From Lentzea sp. NBRC 102530 (lineage in GTDB: Bacteria; Actinomycetota; Actinomycetes; Mycobacteriales; Pseudonocardiaceae), in the NCBI RefSeq assembly GCF_030269365.1, contig NZ_BSTF01000006.1:62001-126000 (forward strand): a stretch of DNA of 64,000 nt. Reading direction: 5' to 3'. How positions within the stretch are numbered: the stretch's first letter is position 1; every line of letters starts with the position of its first letter. The position numbers and the translations under genes were made by a program. A model generated the notes under the pieces. The model worked only from the letters and a program-made list of their open reading frames with translations, was not told the origin of the DNA and made no database searches. This document shows positions 40,949 to 49,885 of the stretch, in pieces.

Positions 40949-42105
40949 GGCCGCACCACCTTCCGGAACAGCACGAGCGCGATCGAACCGGTCACCACCG
41001 CGAACGCGGTCATCGCCGCCGCGGCGGGCAGCACCGAGCCGCCGCCGGCGAGGTCGGCGAGGCCACGCAGGAACCAGTGGTGCGGTGCGATCGGACTGAG
41101 CTGCTCGAGCAGACCCCCGGCCTGTGCCACGGGGAAGAAGGCACCACCGAGCGCGCCGAGCACGATGGCCGTGATCGCCTGCCAGCCGCTCGCCTGCTCG
41201 GCCGTCCTCGCCGACGCCGCGACCACCGCCATCACGCCGGTCGCGGCCAGCACCCCGGTGACGACCAGCAGGGCCACGCCGGCGGGATTTCCCCAGTGCG
41301 CGCCCATCAGCAACGAGGTCGCGAAGATCAGCAGCGTCGTGCTGACCAGGCCGACCGCCACGCTGGTGAGGATCTTCCCGGCGAGGATCGACGACCGGCG
41401 CACCGGTGCCGCGAGCAGCCTCGCCAGCGTGCCCGTGCGGCGTTCGTCGAGCAGGCCGGTCACGCCGGACTGCACCGCGAAGAACAGGAAGAACACCGCC
41501 ATCCCCGCCGCGTACCGGGTCTTCGCGTCGAGTTCGCGACGGGCCGTGGTGTCGGTGGCGACCGCGGTCTGCGGCAGCGCGGCGGCGGCTTCGACGGACA
41601 GCAGGGACGGATCGGTCGTCACTCCCGAGTGGACGGTCGCGGCGACGGCCACCCGCACCGCGGCCAGCCGGTCGGCGTACGACCCGGCGAGCGAGCGGGC
41701 GACCTGCGTCCCGGTCGGGGCGTCCACGTCGCCGACCACCTCGATCCGCGCGGCTCGACCGGCGAGCACGTCCTGCGTGAGCCCGGCGGGCAGCAGGAAC
41801 GCCGCCGTGGCAGCGCCGTCGTCCACCAGGGCACGAGCCTCCTGCTCGGAGGAGACGGAACGGACCTCGATCGCGCCTGACGAGGCCGCCTGCCCCAGCA
41901 CGTCCCCGGTGAACGTCCTCGCGATCTCACCGCGGTCGGAGTCGGCGACGACGTAGTGGAAGACCTCGCCGTCGGCGAGGTTGCCGAGCACCAGGCTGAA
42001 GATGCCCGCGAGTCCCAGCGGCAGCACGACGGCGAGCAGGTAGGCGGTGCGGTCGCGGGCCCGCTCGCGCAGGTCGCGGCCGGCGATCAGCAAGGCGTGG
42101 CGCAT
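40945..42105 (-). CDS. ABC-2 type transporter permease
   Basis: 386 residues with the same plan as its partner: helix 1 (AYLLAVVLPLGLAGIFSLVL), a long outer loop, then helices from ~200. The DERRTGTLARLLAAPVRRSS motif before the membrane domain is characteristic of drug- or lipid-exporting ABC-2 permeases. ATG 42105 lies 2 bp from the ATPase stop. The two permeases are related but distinct, so the channel is probably a heterodimer. Confidence 0.9.
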   Translation of the reverse strand: MRHALLIAGRDLRERARDRTAYLLAVVLPLGLAGIFSLVLGNLADGEVFHYVVADSDRGEIARTFTGDVLGQAASSGAIEVRSVSSEQEARALVDDGAATAAFLLPAGLTQDVLAGRAARIEVVGDVDAPTGTQVARSLAGSYADRLAAVRVAVAATVHSGVTTDPSLLSVEAAAALPQTAVATDTTARRELDAKTRYAAGMAVFFLFFAVQSGVTGLLDERRTGTLARLLAAPVRRSSILAGKILTSVAVGLVSTTLLIFATSLLMGAHWGNPAGVALLVVTGVLAATGVMAVVAASARTAEQASGWQAITAIVLGALGGAFFPVAQAGGLLEQLSPIAPHHWFLRGLADLAGGGSVLPAAAAMTAFAVVTGSIALVLFRKVVRP

Positions 42106-42107
42106 CG

Positions 42108-43031
42108 TCACTCCCGCAGGGCTTTGCCGGTGAGGTGCAGGAACACCGTTTCCAGGTTCGGTTCGTCGAACTCGGCCGCCCGCACCACGGCGCCACCGGT
42201 CGAGATGGCGGACAGCACCGCGGGAAGGGCTTCCCGCGCGTCGTCCACGACCAGCTCCAGACCGTGGCCGTGCGCCGACACCCCGTGCACGGACGGCACC
42301 GCGCCCGCCACCGCGGCGGCGCGCGCGAGGTCGCCTTCGAGCTGCAACGAGATCCTGTCCCGTTCGCCGAGCCGTTCGACCAGTTCGCGGCGGGTGCCCT
42401 CGGCGACCAGGCGGCCGGAGTCGATGACGCCGACCCGGTCGCACAACCGCTCGGCCTCCTCCATGTAGTGCGTCGTGTAGAGGACGGCCATGCCCCCGGC
42501 CGCGAGTGTCCGGACGTTCTCGATGATCTGGTTGCGACTCTGCGGATCGACGCCCGCGGTCGGCTCGTCCAGCACGAGGAGCTTCGGCTCGTGCAGCAGC
42601 CCGATGGCGACGTTGAGGCGCCGCTTCATCCCGCCGGAGTACTCGCGGGCGAGGTCGTCGGCGCGGTCCGCCAGCCCGACGACGCCGAGCACGTGCTCGA
42701 CCCGGCTCCTGGCCGCGCCGTGCAGGCTCGCGAAGAACCTCAGGTTCTCGCGGCCGGTGAGGTCCGGGTACAGCGCCAGCTCCTGGGGCACGTAACCGAC
42801 GAGGCGTTTGGCGGCGACGGTGCGCGTGGACATCGGCACACCGGCGACCACGACCTCGCCGGCGTCTCGCTCCAGCACGCCGGTGATCATCGAGATCGTG
42901 GTCGTCTTGCCCGCGCCGTTCGGCCCGAGCAGGCCGTAGGTCTCGCCCTCGCCGATGGTGAACGACACGTCGTCCACCGCGAGCACGTCACCGAACCGGC
43001 GCCTCAGGCCGGAGCATGAGAGGACCGTCAT
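42108..43031 (-). CDS. ABC transporter ATP-binding protein
   Basis: 307 residues. Walker A GPNGAGKTTT (~36-45), Q-loop YVPQELALYPDLTGREN, signature YSGGMKRRL, Walker B LLVLDEPTAGVDP and switch His in YTTHYMEEAE. The C-terminal ~80 residues are the DrrA-like extension. ATG 43031 has GGAGGGAG upstream. The USP gene ends inside its first 44 bp, so the exporter is expressed with that stress protein and presumably under the box at 43505. Confidence 0.95.
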   Translation of the reverse strand: MTVLSCSGLRRRFGDVLAVDDVSFTIGEGETYGLLGPNGAGKTTTISMITGVLERDAGEVVVAGVPMSTRTVAAKRLVGYVPQELALYPDLTGRENLRFFASLHGAARSRVEHVLGVVGLADRADDLAREYSGGMKRRLNVAIGLLHEPKLLVLDEPTAGVDPQSRNQIIENVRTLAAGGMAVLYTTHYMEEAERLCDRVGVIDSGRLVAEGTRRELVERLGERDRISLQLEGDLARAAAVAGAVPSVHGVSAHGHGLELVVDDAREALPAVLSAISTGGAVVRAAEFDEPNLETVFLHLTGKALRE

Positions 43032-43446
43032 GGCGTGCTCCCTCCAGCGGTACGACGACCACGGGGCATCGGGCGTGCCGCAGGCAGTACTCGGTCGTAG
43101 GGCTCAGTACGGTCACCCCGGACTGGCGGTGACCGTGTTCGCCGATCACGAGCAGGTCCGCGTCGGCGGAGCGCTCGACGAGCACGGGGCCGGGCACGCC
43201 GTGCGGAACCTCCTGCTCCAGCCGCGCGCCCTCCTCGGTCGCTCCCAGCGCGGCCACGGCCTCCGCGAGCCGGTGGGCGTGGGCCTGGGCGGAGGCGGTG
43301 TCGTCCGACGAGGAACCGAGCCGGCAGACGGACAGGGCGTGAACGGTCGCGCCGGTGCGTTTCGCCTCCCGCACGGCCCAGGCCAGCGCCGCCTTCGCGG
43401 CCGGTGAGCGGTCGACGCCGACGACGATCGTGGACGGGGGCTTCAT
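42988..43446 (-). CDS. Universal stress protein, first gene of the ABC exporter operon
   Basis: 152 residues starting IVVGVDRSPAAKAALAWAVR; the loop VIGEHGHRQSGVTVLSPTTEY lacks the usual GS and is degenerate at the nucleotide site. ATG 43446 has GAGGAG seven bases upstream. Its 3' end overlaps the ATPase gene by 44 bp in another frame, so translation is probably coupled. The DosR-like box starts 59 nt upstream. Confidence 0.88.
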   Translation of the reverse strand: MKPPSTIVVGVDRSPAAKAALAWAVREAKRTGATVHALSVCRLGSSSDDTASAQAHAHRLAEAVAALGATEEGARLEQEVPHGVPGPVLVERSADADLLVIGEHGHRQSGVTVLSPTTEYCLRHARCPVVVVPLEGARHDGPLMLRPEAPVR

Positions 43447-43504
43447 GTGCGGCTCCTCGTGGTGGTCGGTGTGATCAGCGTGCCGATGCGGGGGCGTGGT
43501 CGCG

Positions 43505-43518
43505 CAGGGCCGTTCGTC
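43505..43518. promoter_or_regulatory. DosR-like box GGGCC-GTTC-GTCCC
   Basis: Read on the minus strand this is GGGAC-GAAC-GGCCC, lying 59 nt from the USP start at 43446. It also faces the Rv1733c-like gene 121 nt away. Confidence 0.65.
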
Positions 43519-43638
43519 CCGTCTGACCCGTGCCGGCCGGCGGCAGTCCACTGAGGACGGGTGGGAGGGTGGTGAAGAGACTTTGTGCCCTGGGACCGGC
43601 CGCCGGGCAGCGGAACCCTGGACGGTGGAGGTGGGACC

Positions 43639-44232
43639 GTGAACCAGAAGCCGATCGCCCGAGCCCTGCGTCAGGCGTTCCCGGGTCGCAACGAGCTCGC
43701 GACCGCGGGCGATCGGCTCGAGGGAGCGTTGCTGGCCCTCGTCGTCGCGGTCGCGGTGCTGGCGGTGCCGGTCGCGGCTGCCGCTGGGTCGGAGTTCCAC
43801 GCGCGCCAGCGGGACCGGGTCGTGAGCGAGCAGGACACCCGGTGGCCCGCCGAGGCCGTCCTCCTCGAGAACGCGGCCGCGCCCCAGCGGGTCGACGATC
43901 GCGGCACGGTCCTGGAGACCACACCGGTCCCGGCCGAGTGGAGGGCGCCGGACGGCGAGACGCGCCAGGGCGAGGTGCAGGCCCACCACGGCGCGCCGGC
44001 GGGGTCCACCGTGCCGATCTGGGTCGACCACGACGGTGTGGTGACGCCGCCGCCCCTGTCGCGCTGGGGTGCCCTCCTCAACGCGATCGGGCTGGCACTG
44101 GCGGTCTGGGGCGGTGCGACCGCCGTGACCGCGGTGCTCTACGCGCTGACCCGGTTCGCGCACACTCGGTCGCGGCGCCGCCGCTGGGAGCGGGAGTGGC
44201 GGCAGGTGTCACGCGACGGGACCGTCCGCTGA
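43639..44232 (+). CDS. Rv1733c-like membrane protein
   Basis: 197 residues with one transmembrane helix near each end (~28-50 and ~150-175) and an extracytoplasmic domain between. The pattern closely follows mycobacterial Rv1733c, a DosR-regulon protein: a DRLE motif before helix 1, AAAGS after it, TRWPAEAVLLEN, VPAEWRAPDGETRQGEVQA, then GSTVPIWVDHDG and PPPLSRWGAL. The start is GTG 43639, with GGAGG seven bases upstream. The biochemical role of the family is not known. The end overlaps the convergent GerW-like gene by 24 bp. Confidence 0.85.
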   Translation: MNQKPIARALRQAFPGRNELATAGDRLEGALLALVVAVAVLAVPVAAAAGSEFHARQRDRVVSEQDTRWPAEAVLLENAAAPQRVDDRGTVLETTPVPAEWRAPDGETRQGEVQAHHGAPAGSTVPIWVDHDGVVTPPPLSRWGALLNAIGLALAVWGGATAVTAVLYALTRFAHTRSRRRRWEREWRQVSRDGTVR

Positions 44233-44565
44233 CGCATGCCGTGCCTTGAGCAGCCGCAACGCGACGAACAGCGCCGCGACGGCGACCGTGCCCACGGTGG
44301 CCATCAGGCGGTTCACGTCGATCGCGGGCTCCCAGCGGACCTTGCCGTCCTTGATGACGAAGGCGCCCACGGGCTTCGCGTTGACACCGAAGCCGCCACC
44401 CTCTCCCTCCTGGCCCTTCTCGTCCCGTCCGGTGCCGCCGCCCGCACCTCCGGCGAGCGCCGCGGCGACGATCACGGTGATGCCGTCCTTCTCGTACGGC
44501 TCGGCGTAGACCTTCTTGGCCTGCAACGAGTCCTTCGTCTTCGAGATGAGTTCGTCGACCTTCAC
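44209..44565 (-). CDS. GerW/YtfJ-family sporulation-type protein
   Basis: 118 residues from GTG 44565, preceded by GAGGAGG. It starts VKVDELISKTKDSLQAKKVY and continues with EKDGITVIVAAALAGGAGGG, a Gly-rich stretch, and GVNAKPVGAFVIKDGKVRWE. This matches the GerW/YtfJ family, to which a C-terminal transmembrane helix (~85-108) has been added. In Bacillus the family is needed for spore germination; in actinomycetes its role is unclear. It is next to ackA on the same strand, starting 31 bp upstream of nothing else, and may have its own promoter. Confidence 0.82.
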   Translation of the reverse strand: MKVDELISKTKDSLQAKKVYAEPYEKDGITVIVAAALAGGAGGGTGRDEKGQEGEGGGFGVNAKPVGAFVIKDGKVRWEPAIDVNRLMATVGTVAVAALFVALRLLKARHASADGPVA

Positions 44566-44596
44566 GGTTCCTCCTCGGGGTGGTGTCCTCGCCTGG

Positions 44597-45700
44597 TCAG
44601 CGTCGGTCCGGGCGGGTGCGCGGGGACAGGGCCGCAGGTCCCGGCACGGTGGTGCTGGAAGGCACTCGGTGCGGACGAACGGGCGTCGCCTGAGCAACGG
44701 CGCGCGTCTGAGCGGCGATCTCCAGGTCCTCGCGCGCCCGCACCACCAAGACGTCGAGCTCGTGCAGGAACGCCAGCTTGCCCACGACCTCGGCGCGCAG
44801 CAAGGCGTCGTGCTCGCCGACCCCGCCGGTGAACACGAGCAGGTCCACCCCGCCCAGCGAGGCGGTCATCGCGGCGATCGACTGGCACAGCCGGTGCACG
44901 TACACCCGCAACGCCAGCGCGGCCCGCTCGTCGCCCGCCTCCGCGGCCCGCCGCACGTCCCGCAGGTCACCGCCCACCCCGCCGAGCCCGGCGAGACCGG
45001 ACCGGTGCTCCAACCCGGCTTCCAGGTCGTCGAGGGGGAGGCCGGCCCGCAGCAGCCACACCAGCAGGCCGGGGTCGACGTCACCGCTGCGGGTGGCCAT
45101 CACCAGCCCGGCCAGGGGAGTGAACCCCATGGTGGTGTCGACGCACCGGCCACGCTGCACGGCCGCGAGCGATGCGCCCGCACCGAGGTGGCAGCTGACC
45201 ACGCGCGCGTCCGGCGTGCCGGCGAGCTCAACGGCCCGGCGTGACGCGTAGGCGTGCGAAAGACCGTGGAACCCGTACCGCCGCAGTCCCCACTTCTCGC
45301 GCCATTCGAGGGGAAGCGCGTACGTGGTGGCGTGTTCGGGCATGGTCGCGTGGAAGGCGGTGTCGAAGCAGGCGACCTGCGGCACGCCGGGCAACGCCTC
45401 GCTCGCCGCGTCGATGCCGGCCAGCGCGCGGGGCTGGTGCAACGGCGCGAGCGCGGTGAGGTCTTCGAGCGCGGCCCGCACGCGGTCGTCGACCACGACC
45501 GGTTCGGTGAACTCGGCACCGCCGTGCACGACCCGGTGACCGACGGCGTCGATCGGGGGAGCCGTGGCGAGGAAGTCCCGCAACGGACCGGGTTCTCCGT
45601 TCCAGCGTTCGGCGTGGTGCTCGGCGAGGACGGTGTCGTCCCCGCCGAGCACGGTCAGCTTCAGGCTCGACGAGCCCGCGTTCACGACGAGGACGTTCAC
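44597..45700 (-). CDS. ackA: Acetate kinase
   Basis: 367 residues, a little shorter than the usual ~400. Conserved motifs are [12 protein letters not shown] (N-terminus), [61 protein letters not shown] and [13 protein letters not shown]. It makes ATP from acetyl phosphate and ADP, releasing acetate. The GTG start overlaps the phosphoketolase stop (GTGA), so it uses the acetyl phosphate made by that enzyme directly; no phosphotransacetylase is visible nearby. Confidence 0.95.
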   Translation of the reverse strand: MNVLVVNAGSSSLKLTVLGGDDTVLAEHHAERWNGEPGPLRDFLATAPPIDAVGHRVVHGGAEFTEPVVVDDRVRAALEDLTALAPLHQPRALAGIDAASEALPGVPQVACFDTAFHATMPEHATTYALPLEWREKWGLRRYGFHGLSHAYASRRAVELAGTPDARVVSCHLGAGASLAAVQRGRCVDTTMGFTPLAGLVMATRSGDVDPGLLVWLLRAGLPLDDLEAGLEHRSGLAGLGGVGGDLRDVRRAAEAGDERAALALRVYVHRLCQSIAAMTASLGGVDLLVFTGGVGEHDALLRAEVVGKLAFLHELDVLVVRAREDLEIAAQTRAVAQATPVRPHRVPSSTTVPGPAALSPRTRPDRR

Positions 45701-48021
45701 TGCCACGTCCAGTCGCGGACCTCGGGGAGGTCCTCGCCGTGCTCGCGGATCCAGGCGTGGTGGCGGGTGCGCTGGTCCTGCATGAGCTGGCGCAGCCGGG
45801 CGGCCTTCGGGCCGAGGTCCGGCACGCGGTCGACGACGTCGATGACGAGCCGGTAGCGGTCCATGTCGTTGAGCACCAGCATGTCGAACGGTGTCGTGGT
45901 GGTGCCTTCCTCCTTGTAGCCGCGGACGTGCAGGTTGTGGTGGTTGGTGCGGCGATAGGTCAGGCGGTGGATGAGCCACGGGTAGCCGTGGTAGGCGAAG
46001 ATCACCGGCTTGTCGGTGGTGAACAGCGCGTCGAACTCGCGGTCGGGCATGCCGTGCGGGTGCTCGGTGTCGGGTTGCAGGCGCATGAGGTCCACGACGT
46101 TGACCACCCGGACCCGCAACGACGGCAGGTGCTCGCGCAGCAGCTTCGTCGCGGCCAGCACCTCGACGGTCGGGGCGTCCCCGGCGCAGGCCAGCACGAC
46201 GTCCGGCTCGTCCTCGTCGTTGCTCGCCCACTCCCAGATGCCGGCGCCGCGCGCGCAGTGCAGCACCGCTTCGTCGACGTCGAGCCAGTCCGGCGTCTCG
46301 TTCTTGCCGGCGACGATGACGTTGACGTAGTCCTTGCTGCGCAGGCAGTGGTCCGCGACGGACAGCAGCGTGTTGGTGTCCGGTGGCAGGTAGACGCGGA
46401 CGACCTCGGCCTTCTTGTTCACGACGTGGTCGATGAAACCGGGGTCCTGGTGGGAGAAGCCGTTGTGGTCCTGGCGCCACACGTGCGAGCTCAGCAGGTA
46501 GTTCAGCGACGCGATCGGCCTGCGCCACTCCAGCTTCTTGTGCGTCTTGAGCCACTTCGCGTGCTGGTTGAACATCGAGTCGACGATGTGGATGAACGCC
46601 TCGTAGCAGTTGAACAGGCCGTGCCGGCCGGTGAGCAGGTAGCCCTCCAGCATGCCCTGGCACAGGTGCTCGGACAGCACCTCGACCACGCGGCCGTCGT
46701 GCACCAGGTGCTCGTCGACCGGCAACGTCTCGGCCTGCCACTGCTTCCCGGTCACCTCGAACAGCGCGTCCAACCGGTTGGACGCGGTCTCGTCCGGTCC
46801 GAAGACGCGGAAGTCGCGCGCCTCGGCGTTCTGCACCACGATGTCGCGGAGCATCCGGCCGAGCACCCTCGTCGGTTCCGAGTGCGTGGTGCCCTGCTTG
46901 ACGACCTCCACGGCGTGTGCGCGGATGCCCGGCATCTTCAGCTCCCGCAACAGCAGTCCGCCGTTCGCGTGCGGGTTCGCGCCCATCCGCCGAGGGCCGT
47001 CCGGTACGAGCTCCGACAGTTCGGGACGCGGTGCGCCGTGCTCGTCGAACAGCTCTTCCGGCAGGTAGGAGCGCAGCCAGGACTCCAGCTGCCGCAGGTG
47101 GTCAGGGTTGTCGCGCACCCCGGCGAGCGGGACCTGGTGCGCGCGCCAGGTGTTCTCGACCGGCACCCCGTCCACTTCGGACGGTCCGGTCCACCCCTTG
47201 GGGCTGCGCAGCACGATCATCGGCCAGCTCGGGCGGTCGGTGCGCTTCTTGATCCGGTGGATCTCGTCGACGACCTGGTCGAGGACCTCGGCCATGCGCG
47301 CGTGCATCGCGTCCGGCTCGTCGCCCTCGACGTAGTACGGCGCGTAGCCGTAGCCGCGCAGCAACGCGTCGAGCTCGTCCTCCGGGATGCGCGAGAGCAG
47401 GCTCGGGTTCGCGATCTTGTAGCCGTTGAGGTGCAGGATCGGCAGCACCGCGCCGTCGTGCAGGGGATCGAGGAACTTGTTGGCGTGCCAGCTGGTCGCG
47501 AGCGGCCCGGTCTCCGCTTCACCGTCCCCGACCACGCACGCGACGATCAGGCCCGGGTTGTCGAACGCCGCGCCGAACGCGTGCGCGAGCGAGTACCCGA
47601 GTTCGCCGCCCTCGTGGATCGAGCCGGGCACCTCGGGCGCCACGTGGCTCGGCACCCCGCCGGGGAAGGAGAACTGCCGGAACAGCGCGCGCATGCCCTC
47701 GGCGTCGCGCCGGACGTCCGGGTAGGTCTCGCTGTAGCTGCCCTCGAGCCAGGTGTTCGCGAGCAGCGCGGGACCTCCGTGGCCCGGCCCGGTCACGAAC
47801 AGCACGTCCAGGTCACGTTCTTTGATGATCCGGTTGAGGTGGGCGTAGACGAAGTTCAGGCCCGGCGTGGTGCCCCAGTGCCCCAGCAGCCTCGGCTTGA
47901 TGTGCTCCGGTGCGAGCGGCTCGGTCAGCAGCGGGTTGTCCATCAGGTAGATCTGGCCCGCGGACAGGTAGTTCGCTGCCCGCCAGTACGCGTCGACCAG
48001 GTCCAGGTCCGCGTGGGACAT
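45697..48021 (-). CDS. xfp: Phosphoketolase (xylulose-5-P/fructose-6-P)
   Basis: 774 residues, a full-length phosphoketolase. The thiamine-diphosphate site is [20 protein letters not shown] (~175-195); [20 protein letters not shown] and the [16 protein letters not shown] region are family-typical. It splits xylulose 5-phosphate or fructose 6-phosphate with phosphate into acetyl phosphate and a triose or tetrose phosphate. ATG 48021 has GAGGAG eight bases upstream and lies 59 nt from a DosR-like box. With AckA it forms an oxygen-independent ATP-generating bypass. Confidence 0.96.
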   Translation of the reverse strand: MSHADLDLVDAYWRAANYLSAGQIYLMDNPLLTEPLAPEHIKPRLLGHWGTTPGLNFVYAHLNRIIKERDLDVLFVTGPGHGGPALLANTWLEGSYSETYPDVRRDAEGMRALFRQFSFPGGVPSHVAPEVPGSIHEGGELGYSLAHAFGAAFDNPGLIVACVVGDGEAETGPLATSWHANKFLDPLHDGAVLPILHLNGYKIANPSLLSRIPEDELDALLRGYGYAPYYVEGDEPDAMHARMAEVLDQVVDEIHRIKKRTDRPSWPMIVLRSPKGWTGPSEVDGVPVENTWRAHQVPLAGVRDNPDHLRQLESWLRSYLPEELFDEHGAPRPELSELVPDGPRRMGANPHANGGLLLRELKMPGIRAHAVEVVKQGTTHSEPTRVLGRMLRDIVVQNAEARDFRVFGPDETASNRLDALFEVTGKQWQAETLPVDEHLVHDGRVVEVLSEHLCQGMLEGYLLTGRHGLFNCYEAFIHIVDSMFNQHAKWLKTHKKLEWRRPIASLNYLLSSHVWRQDHNGFSHQDPGFIDHVVNKKAEVVRVYLPPDTNTLLSVADHCLRSKDYVNVIVAGKNETPDWLDVDEAVLHCARGAGIWEWASNDEDEPDVVLACAGDAPTVEVLAATKLLREHLPSLRVRVVNVVDLMRLQPDTEHPHGMPDREFDALFTTDKPVIFAYHGYPWLIHRLTYRRTNHHNLHVRGYKEEGTTTTPFDMLVLNDMDRYRLVIDVVDRVPDLGPKAARLRQLMQDQRTRHHAWIREHGEDLPEVRDWTWQ

Positions 48022-48079
48022 GAGGCACTCCTCAGCTCGATGTGCTTTCCACGGTGCTGTCTGAACGGATCCAGGACCA

Positions 48080-48093
48080 GGGACCCAGGTCCC
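48080..48093. promoter_or_regulatory. DosR-like box GGGAC-CCAG-GTCCC
   Basis: Both half-sites are perfect. It lies 59 nt from the phosphoketolase start and 80 nt from the divergent hibernation-factor start. Confidence 0.78.
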
Positions 48094-48102
48094 GCCGGAC
48101 CC

Positions 48103-48116
48103 GGCACCTTCGGACC
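48103..48116 (+). promoter_or_regulatory. Possible second, weak box GGCAC-CTTC-GGACC
   Basis: On the minus strand this reads GGTCC-GAAG-GTGCC. It ends 57 nt before the hibernation-factor ATG, close to the common spacing, but both half-sites are degenerate. Confidence 0.3.
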
Positions 48117-48172
48117 TGTGGTCACGGCACGGCCGGGGCGAGAGTGCGGGTATCACGTCGATGGAGGTTCAG

Positions 48173-48475
48173 ATGAAGCACGCAGGCGCCACGGAGATCG
48201 GCAACGTCGTCGTCGAACTCGGTGACGGGATCGCGACCGGCGCACGGCAGTACGCGCACGATCGGATCGCTCCGCTGGCCAGGTACGCGCCACGGCCCGC
48301 GCCGTTCGCCCATGTCCGGCTCACCACCACCGGGCCGCGCACGATCTCGGTGCACGTCAACGTGGACGTCGACGGCACTCCCGTCCTCGGGCGCGCCGAG
48401 GCGGTCTCGTTCGAGGAGGCGGTGGACGCCGTGCGCGACCAGCTGCACAACAAGTTGCTCAAGATGCACAACTGA
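48173..48475 (+). CDS. Ribosome hibernation factor-like protein (S30AE domain)
   Basis: About 100 residues. The pattern GDGIATGARQYAHDRIAPLA, ISVHVNVDVDGTPVLGRAEA and a C-terminal helix SFEEAVDAVRDQLHNKLLKM resembles the short HPF/YfiA fold that binds the 30S decoding region and inactivates ribosomes. It has only the N-terminal domain, as in short HPF. ATG 48173 is chosen over 48161 because GGAGG lies five bases upstream. In this setting it would shut down translation during hypoxia. Confidence 0.75.
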   Translation: MKHAGATEIGNVVVELGDGIATGARQYAHDRIAPLARYAPRPAPFAHVRLTTTGPRTISVHVNVDVDGTPVLGRAEAVSFEEAVDAVRDQLHNKLLKMHN

Positions 48476-48481
48476 GGCCGC

Positions 48482-48943
48482 TCACGACGAGCTCCGGTGC
48501 AGGTCGACCAGCCGGGTCCTGGTGGCCTGCAACCGGTTCAACACCGCGTCGAGCAGCACCAGGGAAAGCTGGTAACCCAGCGCCGGGTCCTCGTCGGCCA
48601 GGCGCCGCAACTCCGCGGTGTCCACCACCGCGGCCCGCGTGGGCGACACGACGCCGGCGCCGAAGTGCCAGCGGTACGGCGGAACCAGCCAGGACCAGCC
48701 GACGATCTCGCCGGGGCCGACGCTCTCCACGGCCACCCGGCCGTGCGGGCCGGTGGCGGCGTCCACCACGACGCAGCCGCTCGGCACGAGCCGGCACCGG
48801 TCGGCGAGCCCGCCCTCCTCGAACAGCCGGGTGCCCGCCGCGTAGGTCGTGATCCTGCTGACCCCGGCGATCGCCGCGCGTCGCGTGTGCGACAGGTTCG
48901 TGAACAACGGAAGGGTGTCGATCTCGGTCGACGGAACGGTCAT
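48482..48943 (-). CDS. Cyclic-nucleotide-binding-domain protein without DNA-binding domain
   Basis: 153 residues. A CRP-type beta-roll is seen: LPLFTNLSHTRRAAIAGVS, AAGTRLFEEGGLADRCRLV, VAVESVGPGEIVGWSWLVPP. It stops after the C-helix and has no helix-turn-helix, so it probably works as a sensor or partner protein rather than a transcription factor. The cAMP-contacting Arg of CRP is not clear. ATG 48943 fits GAGG nine bases upstream. Convergent with the hibernation factor and divergent from Hsp20. Confidence 0.8.
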   Translation of the reverse strand: MTVPSTEIDTLPLFTNLSHTRRAAIAGVSRITTYAAGTRLFEEGGLADRCRLVPSGCVVVDAATGPHGRVAVESVGPGEIVGWSWLVPPYRWHFGAGVVSPTRAAVVDTAELRRLADEDPALGYQLSLVLLDAVLNRLQATRTRLVDLHRSSS

Positions 48944-49046
48944 GCTCACTCACCTCACCGGATTCTTCTTCGTCCGAAACCGGTTCTGGCGACGCACCGT
49001 CCACAACCGACAGCTCCGTGGTCGTGCCGCCGCACGCGGTTTCCCA

Positions 49047-49060
49047 GTGACGAAGGGCTC
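49047..49060. promoter_or_regulatory. Weak DosR-like box GTGAC-GAAG-GGCTC
   Basis: Lies 85 nt from the Hsp20 ATG and 104 nt from the divergent cNMP-domain gene. The GAAG centre is conserved, but the half-sites have several mismatches. Confidence 0.4.
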
Positions 49061-49144
49061 TCCCGGCCCGGCGCTTCGGTCTCTGTCCGCCCGCTGGTGC
49101 GGGTGGTGAGCTGGAAGTGGCGCAAGACGGAGGAAGGAGACGAC

Positions 49145-49555
49145 ATGAGCACGCTCGTACGGCACCCGGCCGGCGGCCTCCTGCCGGACATCTGGGGGTT
49201 GTTCGACGCGACCTGGCCGTTCGGCACGAGGCACCCGATGACCATCGAGGACTTCGTCGAGGAGGACACCTACGTGCTGCGCGCGCAGCTGCCCGGCCTG
49301 TACGCCGCGAAGGACATCGACGTGAGCGCGACGGATGGCGCCCTCACGATCACGGCGAAGAGGGAGGAGACGAAGAAGGACCACCAGCGGTCGGAGTTCC
49401 ACTACGGCTCGTTCAGCCGCACCGTGTCGCTGCCCACCGGCGCCGACACCACGAAGATCGCCGCCGAGTACCGGCGCGGTGTCCTCGAGGTCCGCGTGCC
49501 GATCGCGGCACCGCCGGAGGCGCGCAGGGGCGAGATCGAGGTCCAGGAGGACTGA
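49145..49555 (+). CDS. Hsp20/alpha-crystallin small heat-shock protein
   Basis: 136 residues. The alpha-crystallin domain runs from ~40 (VEEDTYVLRAQLPGLYAAKD) to ~120, including SEFHYGSFSRTVSLPTGAD and the closing YRRGVLEVRVPI. It is comparable in size and context to mycobacterial HspX/Acr, a hallmark of dormancy. ATG 49145 has AAGGAG six bases upstream. It acts as an ATP-independent holdase for unfolding proteins. Confidence 0.94.
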   Translation: MSTLVRHPAGGLLPDIWGLFDATWPFGTRHPMTIEDFVEEDTYVLRAQLPGLYAAKDIDVSATDGALTITAKREETKKDHQRSEFHYGSFSRTVSLPTGADTTKIAAEYRRGVLEVRVPIAAPPEARRGEIEVQED

Positions 49556-49569
49556 CCGAGCGCCCGCGA

Positions 49570-49596
49570 GGCCCCGGATCCCCCGGATCCGGGGCC
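49570..49596 (+). terminator. Hairpin terminator after hsp20
   Basis: Arms GGCCCCGGATC and GATCCGGGGCC, perfect over 11 bp with a 5-base loop, start 14 bp after the hsp20 stop. Confidence 0.7.
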
Positions 49597-49646
49597 GTTC
49601 GGCGTGTGGTGGTTGTGGGAGAGGAGCCCGTGGCGGGGCGATTGCG

Positions 49647-49840
49647 TCATCTTGCTGTCGTGTAGGGCTCATCGCGTTCGATCGAGCGCGTCACCTCCGG
49701 CCTGCCGGTGCGGTCGGCCATCTCGTCCGCGAGGTGTTCCTGCCGTTCCTCTCCGCGACAGCGCGCGAGCGGCCGGCAGCAGGAGCACGACGAGGGAGAA
49801 CAGGGTCGTATTGAGCCAGCTCGCGGCAGCACGGGCACCG
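49647..49840 (-). pseudogene. Possible remnant of a small membrane protein gene
   Basis: The 330-bp gap after hsp20 holds, on the minus strand, a hydrophobic stretch (ASWLNTTLFSLVVLLLPAAR) and, one frame over, a natural-looking hydrophilic C-terminus (GEERQEHLADEMADRTGRPE, then ending YTTAR at 49647). Joining them needs one frameshift near 49755, and no start codon fits the first part. It looks like a decayed one-helix membrane protein gene. A box-like GGGCC-GTTC-GGCGT lies upstream at 49869. I do not know the family. Confidence 0.3.
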
Positions 49841-49885
49841 GACCAGGGACCTCGGGCGGGCCCGTGACGGGCCGTTCGGCGTGGT

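Noticed and set aside
43577..43590. GAGAC-TTTG-TGCCC as a box for the Rv1733c-like gene
   Set aside because: The half-sites are poor and the distance (49 nt) differs from the usual 60; I did not count it.
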